A DNA stretch of 17,626 nt from Deferribacterales bacterium (GCA_025997275.1 BNUJ01000021.1:1-17626), one strand, 5' to 3'. Positions 1-7,834 are shown, counted from the first letter of the stretch. A program made the numbers and translations. Notes: generated from the sequence alone by a model not told the origin.

Positions 1-424
1 GCTGTCGAAATGGCACGAGATTTTTGCATGGGTTCCGGTAGAAACAATCGTTTATGAGAATCAGGCGAAATACTATGCCGTTCTTGGTCGGGCTGAAAAA
101 ACAGCGGATTCCACCGAGTTTATAGAGTTTATGCTGACGGCGATTTCCAAGGCATTGCAGGAATTGCCTACGACAAAGATTACCGATATAATCACCGATA
201 TAATTACCGATAAATTGGGCAAAGGCGAAAAAGAGTTTTTGGCTGGGATAATAGGATACCTTGAAAATAACGGCGAAATTGATAATTACAAGGCGCAGTT
301 GCTTACGAATAAATCAGCGGAAAGCGTCAAAAAATACTTTGCCGCACTGGTAACGGCTGGTGTATTGGTCGCAATCGGACAGAACAAGGGCAGGAAGTAT
401 AAATTGAAGAAGGTAGCGAAATGA
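1..424 (+). CDS. Fic family protein, C-terminal part (5' end outside window)
   Basis: An open frame runs in from the left edge (first whole codon at base 2) to TGA at 422-424. The first residues, LSKWHEIFAWVPVETIVYEN followed by QAKYYAVL and then STEFIEFML, match the segment that follows the catalytic core in Fic proteins. An ATG at 131 lies inside this conserved part and is not the true start. The catalytic HPFxxGNGR loop would lie upstream, so activity cannot be judged. Fic proteins usually transfer AMP or another nucleotide to a target hydroxyl. The tail (about 240-424) looks like a small winged-helix domain, joined through a repetitive TDIITDIITDK linker. The stop overlaps the hsdS start as ATGA, implying translational coupling. 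Fic genes are known between hsdM and hsdS in type I loci, where their role is unclear. Family call is strong; function in this locus is inference. Confidence 0.82.
   Translation, partial: LSKWHEIFAWVPVETIVYENQAKYYAVLGRAEKTADSTEFIEFMLTAISKALQELPTTKITDIITDIITDKLGKGEKEFLAGIIGYLENNGEIDNYKAQLLTNKSAESVKKYFAALVTAGVLVAIGQNKGRKYKLKKVAK
182..214 (+). repeat. 12-bp in-frame tandem repeat in the Fic linker
   Basis: Units accgatataatc (182-193) and accgatataatt (194-205) are followed by a partial accgataaa (206-214). They encode TDII-TDII-TDK between the Fic core and the C-terminal winged-helix-like domain. Because the unit is 12 bp, gain or loss of copies would change linker length without shifting the frame. 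Confidence 0.8.
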
Positions 425-1626
425 ACAAAATAGAGCAAATGATTGCCGACCTCTGCCCCGATGGTGTGAAATATAAACCGCTGGGGGAAGTTTGCGACAT
501 TTACACCGGCTCGCAGTTCAACAAGCGCGATATGCACGAGGTCGGCGACTATCCGATTATAAACGGCGGCGTGGCGGCGTCGGGATATTCCGAAAAATAC
601 AACGAGCAAGAAAATACGATAACGATTTCGCAGGGCGGCGCGTCCGCCGGATTCGTAAATTGGATAAAGACAAAATTCTGGGCCGGAGCGCATTGCTATG
701 TCATCCGCCCGAACACCGCCGACTTGGACAAGCGATACCTGTTTTTTTTCGTAAAGCATAATCAGGCGAAAATTATGGAATCCAAGCACGGGGCTGGCAT
801 TCCGGGGCTGAACAGCAAAAATATAAGAGCCCTTGAAATTCCTCTTCCCCCGCTGGAAATCCAGCGTGAAATTGTCAAGATTCTTGACAATTTCACAGAG
901 CTGGAAGCAGAGCTGGAAGCAGAGCTGGAAGCAGAGCTGGAAGCAAGAACAAAGCAATACCATTTTTATCGCGACCAACTCCTCTCATTCCCTGAAAACG
1001 GCAGAAACCTAGAGAGAGAGAGTCCTTTCGTTGTCTGGCGAACCCTCGGAGAAATAGGAATGTTCATACGCGGAAACGGATTGCAGAAGAAAGATTTTAC
1101 CCCCGAGGGCGTGGGCTGCATCCACTACGGCCAGATTTATACATTTTATGGAACTTCCGCCGACCGGACAAAATCGTTCGTATCCGAAGCCCTTGCGAAG
1201 AAACTCCGCAAAGCCCGCAAGGGCGATTTGCTGATTGCCACGACAAGCGAGAATACGGAAGATGTTTGCAAGTCGTGTGTGTGGCTCGGTGATGGGGAAA
1301 TTGGCATCAGCGGCGATATGTATATTTTCCGCCACGACCAAAACCCCAAATATATCTCTTATTTTATGCAAACGCCAATGTTCTTTGACCACAAAAAGCG
1401 GTATGCGACAGGGACAAAGGTCATTCGCGTTAGCGGCGATGATATGGCAAAGTGCAAAATACCGTTGCCGTCGCTGGACGAGCAAGCCCGCATTGTCGCC
1501 ATACTTGATAAATTTGACGCGCTGGTGAATGATTTGAGCGGTGGGTTGCCCGCCGAAATCTCCGCCCGCCATCAGCAATACGAATACTATCGGGACAAGC
1601 TGCTAACCTTCCCGGCCGAGGCATAG
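421..1626 (+). CDS. hsdS: Type I restriction-modification specificity subunit HsdS
   Basis: This 401-residue protein gives sequence specificity to a type I restriction-modification complex by binding the two halves of a bipartite DNA site. It has the usual duplicated plan. Target recognition domain 1 (about 20-145) starts LGEVCDIYTGSQF and ends at the helix PLPPLEIQREIVKILDNF. Domain 2 (about 205-345) starts RTLGEIGMFIRG and ends at PLPSLDEQARIVAILDKF. Each helix is followed by a matching motif, QYHFYRDQLLSF and QYEYYRDKLLTF. The first helical spacer (residues 160-175) holds four perfect ELEA repeats. Length is normal for a full two-domain HsdS. The start is fixed by the ATGA overlap with fic and an AAGG-type ribosome site just upstream. 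hsdR starts one base after the stop, so fic, hsdS and hsdR form one operon. No recombinase or partial second hsdS is visible in the window. Confidence 0.95.
   Translation: MNKIEQMIADLCPDGVKYKPLGEVCDIYTGSQFNKRDMHEVGDYPIINGGVAASGYSEKYNEQENTITISQGGASAGFVNWIKTKFWAGAHCYVIRPNTADLDKRYLFFFVKHNQAKIMESKHGAGIPGLNSKNIRALEIPLPPLEIQREIVKILDNFTELEAELEAELEAELEARTKQYHFYRDQLLSFPENGRNLERESPFVVWRTLGEIGMFIRGNGLQKKDFTPEGVGCIHYGQIYTFYGTSADRTKSFVSEALAKKLRKARKGDLLIATTSENTEDVCKSCVWLGDGEIGISGDMYIFRHDQNPKYISYFMQTPMFFDHKKRYATGTKVIRVSGDDMAKCKIPLPSLDEQARIVAILDKFDALVNDLSGGLPAEISARHQQYEYYRDKLLTFPAEA
898..945 (+). repeat. Four perfect 12-bp repeats in the hsdS central spacer
   Basis: Unit gagctggaagca occurs at 898-909, 910-921, 922-933 and 934-945 without a mismatch, encoding ELEA four times. 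It lies in the helical spacer between the two recognition domains. In the EcoR124 family the copy number of a similar 4-residue repeat (TAEL) sets the length of the non-specific gap in the DNA target. Confidence 0.95.
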
Positions 1627-1627
1627 G

Positions 1628-4600
1628 ATGAAAGAATTGAACATCATCGCGCAGAATAACTTTTCAACCGTTGTCGCAGAATACACGCCGCAGGACTTGG
1701 GGGCGGCGAAGTATCAGTCCGAAGCCGACCTTGAAAAAGAGTTTATCCGCATATTGAAATCCAACGGCTATGAATACCTTGTCGTCAAGAACAACGATGA
1801 CCTGCTCGCCAATCTGCGCGTGCAGATTTCCAAGTTGAACAAATATGAATTTTCCGATGCCGAATGGTCGCACCTTATGAACGAATACCTGTGCAAGGCG
1901 ACGGAAGGTATAGAAGAGAAAACTTTCAACATTCAAGAAAACGAGCGGTATAACCTCCGTCTGGACAACGGACGTACGAAAAACATCTCTATTCTGGACA
2001 AAGCCAATATCCACAACAACGCTTTGCAAGTTATCAACCAATACGAGGCGTCCGGAACGCGCGACAACCGCTATGATGTATCCGTATTGGTCAACGGGCT
2101 TCCGCTGGTTCATATTGAATTAAAGCGGCGCGGCGTTGCAATCCGCGAGGCTTTCAATCAAATCAACCGCTATCAGCGCGATTCTTTCTGGGCAGACCTT
2201 GGGCTTTATGAATATGTGCAATTATTCGTTATTTCCAACGGCACGCACACCAAATACTATTCCAACACCACCCGCAACGCGCATATCAAGGAACTGAACG
2301 GGAAATCCGGCAAAAAGACCAGCAATAGTTATGAATTCACGTCTTGGTGGACGGATAGCAAAAACAAGCGCATTGCCGATTTGACAGATTTTGCAAAGAC
2401 ATTTATGTCAAAGCACACCCTGCTTTCTGTCATTACAAAATACTGCGTCTTTACCAGCGACAAGCTCCTGCTGGCAATGCGCCCGTATCAGATTGCGGCC
2501 AGCGAAGCGATTATCAACAAAATCGCCATGTCCAGCAACCACAAGCAATTATTGGGAACGATAGACGCGGGAGGCTATGTCTGGCACACCACGGGCAGCG
2601 GCAAAACGCTGACATCGTTCAAAACCGCGCAGCTGGCGACCAAGCTGGACTATATTGACAAGGTGCTGTTCGTCGTCGACCGCAAAGACCTTGACTACCA
2701 GACCATGAAGGAATACGACAAGTTCCAGAAAGGCGCGGCGAATTCCAACACCAGCACCGCCATTCTGAAAAAGCAGATTGAAAATCCGAACGATAAAATC
2801 ATTATCACAACGATACAGAAACTGGCGAACTTTATATCAAAAAACAAAAGCCACATTGCCTTCAATAAGCATGTTGTTTTGATTTTTGACGAATGCCACC
2901 GCTCGCAGTTCGGCGATATGCACGCCCAGATTATCAAGAATTTTAAGAGATACCATATCTTCGGCTTCACCGGCACGCCTATTTTTGCCGTCAATGCCTC
3001 TGGCGGCGGTAATCCGCAGCTGAAAACCACCGAACAGGCGTTCGGGCAGAAACTGCACATCTACACGATTGTGAACGCAATCAATGACGAGAATGTCCTG
3101 CCGTTCCGCATTGACTATATCAACACCATAAAAATGAAGACCGACATCAAAGATAAAAAGGTCTATGCCATAGAGATGGAAAAGGCCTTGAAAGACCCGC
3201 GTAGAATCGCAAACAATGTTTCATATATCTTGGAGCATTTCAACCAGAAGACCAAGCGCAACGACGGCTCTTATATTTTCAACAAACTTATGAATGTCAA
3301 AGAGGTTATCGCGGAAAAGGCGGAAGAGATAAAGCAAAAAATTCGCCTGTCCGGCTTTAATTCTATTTTTGCGGTGGACTCCATTCCGTCGGCAAAACTT
3401 TATTACGCTGAATTCCAAAAGCAAATGGCGCAGCTGCCAGAAGCACAACGGCTCAAAACGGCACTGATTTATAGTTTCGGCGTAAATGAGGACGAAGGCG
3501 GGGATTTTGTTCCAGACGAAAATTTGGAAGATACAAGCGGCTTGGACAAGGCTTCGCGCGATTTTCTGGACATGGCGATTAAGGATTACAATAAAACCTT
3601 CAAGACAAATTACGACACCAGTTCGGACAAGTTCCAAAATTATTACAAAGACCTGTCGCAACGGGTTAAAAATCGCGAAGTAGACTTGCTGATTGTCGTG
3701 AATATGTTTCTAACGGGTTTTGATGCGACGACATTAAATACTCTCTGGGTTGACAAGAACCTTAGACATCACGGCTTGTTGCAGGCGTTCTCGCGCACGA
3801 ACCGCATATTGAACTCGGTCAAGACATTCGGAAACATCGTTTGCTTCAGAAACTTGGAAGAAGCCACGAACGAAGCCATCGGAATCTTCGGCGACCGCGA
3901 GGCTGGCGGCATTGTATTGCTGAAATCTTACGACGATTATTACAACGGCTATGACAAAGACGGCAAGCCGCAGGTAGGCTACAAAAACTTGATTGCAGAA
4001 TTGTTGGAAAAGTTTCCGCTGGCGGGAATGCTCATTGTCGGGGAGAAGGCTGAAAAAGAATTCATCAAACTTTACGGCGCAATCCTGCGGGCAAAGAATA
4101 TCCTGACCTCATTCGACGAATTCAAAGAGAACGAGATTTTGACCGAACGCGATTTTCAGGATTATCAGAGCGCATACTTGGATTTGTATGACAAGCTACG
4201 CAAAGATGCGGGCGGTGACAAGGAGATAATCAACGACGACATTGAATTTGAAATGGAGCTGGTCAAGCAGATTACAATCGACATCGATTACATTCTTGAG
4301 CTGGTCGCCAAATACCACAAGTCCAAAATGAAGGACAAAGAAATCCTTACAACGATTGATAAGGCGATGAATTCAAGCGTCGAGCTGCGCAGTAAAAAGG
4401 AGCTTATCCAAAACTTTATCGCGACATTGAACAACGACAAAAAACTGGATATTGATTCCGATTGGAAAGCATTCGCGGACAAGCGCCGCGCGGAAGACCT
4501 GCAAAAAATCATTGAAGAAGAAGGCTTGAAAGAAGCCCCGACGAAAACCTTTATTGAAAAATCTTTCCGCGATGGTGAGATTAAAGCAACTGGAACGGGT

Positions 4601-4717
4601 TTTGATAAAATCTTACCCGCGATTGGTTTGTTCGGCAAAGACAAAGCTCGCACGAAGAAAAAGTCTGTCGTATTGCAGAAACTCCGCGCGTTCTTTGAGA
4701 AGTATTTCGGGATTTAG
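1628..4717 (+). CDS. hsdR: Type I restriction enzyme motor/nuclease subunit HsdR
   Basis: This 1029-residue protein is the ATP-driven translocase and endonuclease subunit that cuts unmodified DNA with HsdM and HsdS. The N-terminal PD-(D/E)xK nuclease is visible as D150 in NRYDVSVLVNGLP and E164-L-K166 in HIELKRRG. The superfamily 2 helicase motor follows: Walker A HTTGSGKT (320-327), Walker B DECH (421-424), motif III GFTGTP (446-451) and motif VI QAFSRTNR (719-726). The C-terminal 250 residues are helical and charged, as expected for the part that docks on the methyltransferase core. Length and motif order are those of intact HsdR, and I see no frame disruption. It begins one base after hsdS with a weak GAGG site. 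No promoter is visible between the genes, so it depends on the upstream operon promoter. The hsdM partner must lie outside the window. Confidence 0.96.
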   Translation: MKELNIIAQNNFSTVVAEYTPQDLGAAKYQSEADLEKEFIRILKSNGYEYLVVKNNDDLLANLRVQISKLNKYEFSDAEWSHLMNEYLCKATEGIEEKTFNIQENERYNLRLDNGRTKNISILDKANIHNNALQVINQYEASGTRDNRYDVSVLVNGLPLVHIELKRRGVAIREAFNQINRYQRDSFWADLGLYEYVQLFVISNGTHTKYYSNTTRNAHIKELNGKSGKKTSNSYEFTSWWTDSKNKRIADLTDFAKTFMSKHTLLSVITKYCVFTSDKLLLAMRPYQIAASEAIINKIAMSSNHKQLLGTIDAGGYVWHTTGSGKTLTSFKTAQLATKLDYIDKVLFVVDRKDLDYQTMKEYDKFQKGAANSNTSTAILKKQIENPNDKIIITTIQKLANFISKNKSHIAFNKHVVLIFDECHRSQFGDMHAQIIKNFKRYHIFGFTGTPIFAVNASGGGNPQLKTTEQAFGQKLHIYTIVNAINDENVLPFRIDYINTIKMKTDIKDKKVYAIEMEKALKDPRRIANNVSYILEHFNQKTKRNDGSYIFNKLMNVKEVIAEKAEEIKQKIRLSGFNSIFAVDSIPSAKLYYAEFQKQMAQLPEAQRLKTALIYSFGVNEDEGGDFVPDENLEDTSGLDKASRDFLDMAIKDYNKTFKTNYDTSSDKFQNYYKDLSQRVKNREVDLLIVVNMFLTGFDATTLNTLWVDKNLRHHGLLQAFSRTNRILNSVKTFGNIVCFRNLEEATNEAIGIFGDREAGGIVLLKSYDDYYNGYDKDGKPQVGYKNLIAELLEKFPLAGMLIVGEKAEKEFIKLYGAILRAKNILTSFDEFKENEILTERDFQDYQSAYLDLYDKLRKDAGGDKEIINDDIEFEMELVKQITIDIDYILELVAKYHKSKMKDKEILTTIDKAMNSSVELRSKKELIQNFIATLNNDKKLDIDSDWKAFADKRRAEDLQKIIEEEGLKEAPTKTFIEKSFRDGEIKATGTGFDKILPAIGLFGKDKARTKKKSVVLQKLRAFFEKYFGI

Positions 4718-4991
4718 GAGAGAAAATGGAAACATGGACAGGAAGTTGTAAAATGGCTAAAAATGTTGTAAAATCAACAATCAACAAACTTCTCGCAACG
4801 CTGTCGCGAGAAGTTATTTGGTCGCACAATTTGATAATCATATCGGCAGCTAAAACCGATGAAGCCCGTGAATTTTATCTGACATTAGCGGTCAAAAACA
4901 AGTATTCCGTTCGGGAGCTTGAACGACAAGTTGATGCGATTTTGCTGTTTGCCAGCCGTTATGGTCAGCAAGGTATGAAAGCACCAACGAG

Positions 4992-5040
4992 AACGCATAA
5001 TCGCCCGTTTGCTCAAAATAGTGCCTTTATATTATGCTGT
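4992..5040. repeat. Inverted repeat beside the tRNA-Phe 3' end
   Basis: GCATAAT (4995-5001) and ATTATGC (5031-5037) are perfect inverted copies. With flanking AAC (4992-4994) and GTT (5039-5041) they extend to 10 bp arms with one bulged base, around a 29-base loop. The repeat begins two bases from the 3' end of tRNA-Phe. It could be a weak hairpin behind the tRNA or part of a recombination site. Neither can be shown here. Confidence 0.4.
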
Positions 5041-5042
5041 TA

Positions 5043-5115
5043 TGCCCAAGGACGGAATCGAACCATCGACACAGGGATTTTCAGTCCCTTGCTCTGCCAA
5101 CTGAGCTACTTGGGC
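5043..5115 (-). tRNA. tRNA-Phe (anticodon GAA)
   Basis: The reverse strand folds into a complete 73-base cloverleaf. The acceptor stem is GCCCAAG with CTTGGGC and discriminator A. The D stem is GCTC/GAGC, the anticodon stem AGGGA/TCCCT with loop CTGAAAA (GAA at positions 34-36), the variable loop GTGTC, and the T stem GATGG/CCGTC with loop TTCGATT. CCA is not encoded: the gene is followed by TAA on its own strand. It lies downstream of mutS in the same direction, with its own promoter between them. Its 3' end faces the restriction-modification segment, the usual geometry of tRNA-targeted integration. Confidence 0.97.
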
Positions 5116-5141
5116 GTTTAGAAATAAAAAATAACGCGCTG

Positions 5142-5171
5142 ATACTATCACTAAACAACCAATCCTGTCAA
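5142..5171 (-). promoter_or_regulatory. Sigma-70-type promoter for tRNA-Phe
   Basis: On the - strand a perfect -35 TTGACA (5166-5171) is followed after 18 bases by TAGTAT (5142-5147, four of six consensus bases). Transcription would start near 5135, about 20 bases before the mature tRNA 5' end at 5115. The promoter sits in the short gap between the mutS stop and the tRNA. Confidence 0.72.
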
Positions 5172-5178
5172 CATATTT

Positions 5179-7797
5179 TTAATTTGCAAGTTTTTTTAGT
5201 TCTACCACTAGGTTTAACGCCTCTATAGGCGACATAGTGTTGGCATCAATATTCTTTAATCGCTCTAGCACGGGGTGATTTTCGTCAAAAATTAACAGCT
5301 GACGCACCGCTATCTCACTGCCTTTAATCTGTTTCGGCACGGGGGTGAACGCATATGCAGGCGAGGATGTTGGTGCTGGCATAGGTGCAAGTGCACTTTC
5401 TTGATTAGCGTGCAGGCTACCTAGCACCTCTCTAGCGCGGACTATTAGGTCGTTTGGTAGCCCCGCAAGTTTGGCTACGTATATTCCATAGCTCTTGTCA
5501 GCCACACCGGGAATAATCTTGCGCATAAATATAACATTATCATCCATTTCTCGTACTGATACTGTGTAGTTCTTTATGCCAGACGCTCCCTCTAGCTCTG
5601 CAATGTCTGTCAACTCAAAATAGTGCGTAGCGAATAGTGTCTTGGCTTTAATTTTGTCTAGTATATACTCCACCACTGCCCATGCTATTGATATTCCATC
5701 ATAGGTGGATGTGCCGCGTCCAATTTCATCAATGATTAGTAGCGATTTGTCAGTGGCATTCCTCAATATGTTCGCTGTTTCCGTCATTTCCGTCATAAAT
5801 GTTGACTGCCCGCGTGATATATTGTCGCTAGCTCCTACCCTTGTAAATATCCTGTCAAGCACGCCGATATGCGCCCGTTCTGCTGGCACGAAACAACCAA
5901 TATGTGCTATTAGTGCCACTAGTGCGATACTTCGCATATATGTGCTTTTGCCAGCCATATTTGGTCCTGTTATCAACATTAGTTTGCCTGACCGCTCGTC
6001 TAGGTGAACGTCATTTGGTATATACTCTCCTTTCATTAGTGTTTCCACTACAGGGTGGCGTGCGCCCTCAATATCTAGTTCGCCGCTGTCATCTACTATT
6101 GGCTTTATGTAGCCATGCTCTAACGATACTTTGCAGAAGCATATATATAGGTCTAGTTTGGCTATATTTGTGGCTGTTGCTCTCAACATTGCCGCGCTTT
6201 CCGCTACCATATCGCGCACGGAGCAGAATAAGTCATATTCTAGCTGGACGAGTCGTTCCTCAGCACCTAGTATTTTGCCTGCTAGCTCCTGTATTTCAGG
6301 GGTTATGAATCGTTCGGCGTTCACCAGCGTATATACGCGCTCAAAATCGTGTGGCACTTTATGCAGGTTTGCTCTTGTCACCTCTACATAGTAGCCGTGC
6401 ATTTTGTTGTAGGATATTTTCAGCGAGTTAATTTTAGTTTGCTCGCGTAGTCTGCTTTCAAGTGCGAGTATCTTATCTCCGCCGCTTGTAGTAGCGGAGC
6501 GCAGAGAATCAACGGTCTTGTTGTAGCCTGTTTTTATGATACCGCCTGCGGTTAGTGTTTGTGGCGGTTCGTCTGCGATAGCCGCCATTAGCATATCGGC
6601 TATTAGCCCCGCGTCTTTCATTTTAACGCCTAAGTTTGCGATATTTTCAATGCCTGAACTTTCTAGTATGTCTGCTATGCGCGGCAGTTCTAGTAGCGAA
6701 TCTCGTAGCCAGACAAGCTCTCTAGCCGATACGCGCTTTGCGGATATGCGGTTTGTAATGCGTTCTACGTCATAAACGCTTGACAACAGCTTGTCTAGCT
6801 CCTCTGCAAGGGCATTATTCTTTGTAAAATATTCTACAATGTCTAAGTGTTTGTTGATAACTGCTACATCTCTGGATGGGCGCAGTATTTTCCATTGGAG
6901 TAGCCTTGCGCCCATAGATGTGCTAGTGCGGTTTAACACTTGCATCAGCGTTCGTCCGCCCTCGTAGGGGCTATATACTAGCTCTAGTGCTCTAATAGCA
7001 ATGCTATCTAGGGTAAGCAGCCCTGTTTCGCTCAATGTTTTTGGTCTGGCGAAAGTAGCGTCTAGCATAGATTCTTTGACGTATCGGAGTATCATTTCAA
7101 ATGGAACGGCTAGCTGTTTATTTTCAATGCCTAAATCTTTCAGGGTTAGTTCGCGTTTGTTTTTTTCTATGTCCTCATATAGTGCGATTATGGCTTTAAT
7201 GGCGTTAGCGGTTGTGGCAGGCTGCATTATTTGTCTAGGTGCGCCACTTGTAAGTGATAGTTCGTATGTTGTGATAATTTCTTTTGGCTGGAATGCTGTT
7301 ATAGTGTCATCTATCAGTTGTTCGGTTGTTTGGGTTAGATGTATCTCCCCTGTGGATATATCGCCAGCGGCTACGTAGAAGGCTATTTCATCGCGGTAGA
7401 TTGCTACGATGAAGTTATTAGCGGCATCTGGCAGTTCTACCTCGTCAATGACCGTACCCGGCGATACTATGCGGGTGATGCCGCGTTTGATTATCCCCTT
7501 TGCCAGTGCGGGAGCTTCCAGTTGGTCATATATGGCGACCTTGTAGCCAGCGCGAATCATTTTTAGCATATATTGTTGATAGGCGCGGTATGGCACGCCG
7601 CACATAGGCAGGGGGTCGGAGCTGGTTTTGTTGCGGCTGGTAAGGGCTATTCCGAGCACCTTTGATGTGGTAATGGCGTCTTCGCCGAACACTTCGTAGA
7701 AGTCGCCAACGCGACAGAATATGATAGCGTCTGGGTATTGTGCTTTAACTGTCGCTAGCTGTTTCATCATCGGGGTATCGTTATTTTGAGCTGTCAT
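5179..7797 (-). CDS. mutS: DNA mismatch repair protein MutS
   Basis: MutS binds base mismatches and small loops as a dimer and uses ATP to recruit MutL. Numbered from the ATG at 7797 (872 residues), the mismatch-reading motif GDFYE lies at about 32-36, with the Phe and Glu in place. The ATPase carries Walker A GPNMAGKST (near 611-619), signature STFMTEMTETANI, Walker B DEIGRGTST (near 690) and the switch histidine in ATHYFEL. The C-terminal tail ends with HPVLERLKNIDANTMSPIEAL, typical of full-length MutS. An in-frame GTG at 7815 would add six residues (MRKIPA). I prefer the ATG because AGGAGG is only one base from the GTG, the GTG lies inside the likely promoter, and TPMMKQL sits near the N terminus in family members. 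It diverges from the flagellin locus. Some residues are atypical (FCRVGDFYE, YDQLEAP instead of CEQxEDP), but the core is intact. Confidence 0.95.
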   Translation of the reverse strand: MTAQNNDTPMMKQLATVKAQYPDAIIFCRVGDFYEVFGEDAITTSKVLGIALTSRNKTSSDPLPMCGVPYRAYQQYMLKMIRAGYKVAIYDQLEAPALAKGIIKRGITRIVSPGTVIDEVELPDAANNFIVAIYRDEIAFYVAAGDISTGEIHLTQTTEQLIDDTITAFQPKEIITTYELSLTSGAPRQIMQPATTANAIKAIIALYEDIEKNKRELTLKDLGIENKQLAVPFEMILRYVKESMLDATFARPKTLSETGLLTLDSIAIRALELVYSPYEGGRTLMQVLNRTSTSMGARLLQWKILRPSRDVAVINKHLDIVEYFTKNNALAEELDKLLSSVYDVERITNRISAKRVSARELVWLRDSLLELPRIADILESSGIENIANLGVKMKDAGLIADMLMAAIADEPPQTLTAGGIIKTGYNKTVDSLRSATTSGGDKILALESRLREQTKINSLKISYNKMHGYYVEVTRANLHKVPHDFERVYTLVNAERFITPEIQELAGKILGAEERLVQLEYDLFCSVRDMVAESAAMLRATATNIAKLDLYICFCKVSLEHGYIKPIVDDSGELDIEGARHPVVETLMKGEYIPNDVHLDERSGKLMLITGPNMAGKSTYMRSIALVALIAHIGCFVPAERAHIGVLDRIFTRVGASDNISRGQSTFMTEMTETANILRNATDKSLLIIDEIGRGTSTYDGISIAWAVVEYILDKIKAKTLFATHYFELTDIAELEGASGIKNYTVSVREMDDNVIFMRKIIPGVADKSYGIYVAKLAGLPNDLIVRAREVLGSLHANQESALAPMPAPTSSPAYAFTPVPKQIKGSEIAVRQLLIFDENHPVLERLKNIDANTMSPIEALNLVVELKKLAN

Positions 7798-7804
7798 AGC
7801 GGGT

Positions 7805-7834
7805 ATTTTACGCACCCTCCTATGATATTGTCAA
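7805..7834 (-). promoter_or_regulatory. Sigma-70-type promoter for mutS (possible leaderless start)
   Basis: On the - strand TTGACA (7829-7834, perfect) and TAAAAT (7805-7810, five of six) are separated by 18 bases. Only seven bases lie between the -10 element and the ATG at 7797, so the first transcribed base would be at or beside the start codon. An AGGAGG within the spacer would then not be in the message. Confidence 0.62.

Larger units (their letters stand above)
4726..5121 (+). pseudogene. Truncated YhcG/DUF1016-type PD-(D/E)xK nuclease remnant
   Basis: The frame starts at an ATG with a good AGGAGA site, 8 bases after hsdR. Residues about 25-75 contain LSREVIWSHN, AREFYLTLAV and YSVRELERQVD. 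These resemble the conserved N-terminal block of YhcG/DUF1016 proteins (pattern LSWSH...REFY...WSvRELERQID). The usual N-terminal extension before this block is missing, and so is the whole C-terminal nuclease domain. Homology stops near base 4950. The remaining codons to the stop at 5121 run antisense through tRNA-Phe and look like read-through of non-coding DNA. YhcG-type genes are often found in restriction-modification neighbourhoods, so this is probably a decayed last gene of the locus. Translation of the fragment is possible, but function is unlikely. Confidence 0.6.

Noticed and set aside
131..424. A separate 97-aa protein starting at ATG 131
   Set aside because: The same frame is open to the left edge and encodes conserved Fic sequence upstream of this ATG, so it is an internal methionine of a longer gene.
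182..945. CRISPR-like repeats
   Set aside because: The 12-bp units are directly adjacent, in frame within coding sequence, and have no spacers.
286..978. Minus-strand reading frame with LCFQ repeats opposite fic and hsdS
   Set aside because: It is the antisense image of the ELEA repeat and of conserved HsdS sequence; it has no family features of its own.
1..5042. Transposase, integrase or insertion sequence in the R-M segment
   Set aside because: No such protein motif or terminal inverted repeat is visible; any integrase must be outside the window.
5034..5228. Plus-strand short frame across tRNA-Phe (and the end of the remnant frame, with RNRTIDTGIFSPLLCQLSYLG)
   Set aside because: This is the familiar spurious translation antisense to a tRNA gene.
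7798..7815. GTG 7815 as the mutS start
   Set aside because: AGGAGG is only one base away, the codon lies inside the probable promoter, and the resulting six residues are not typical of MutS. It is not fully excluded.
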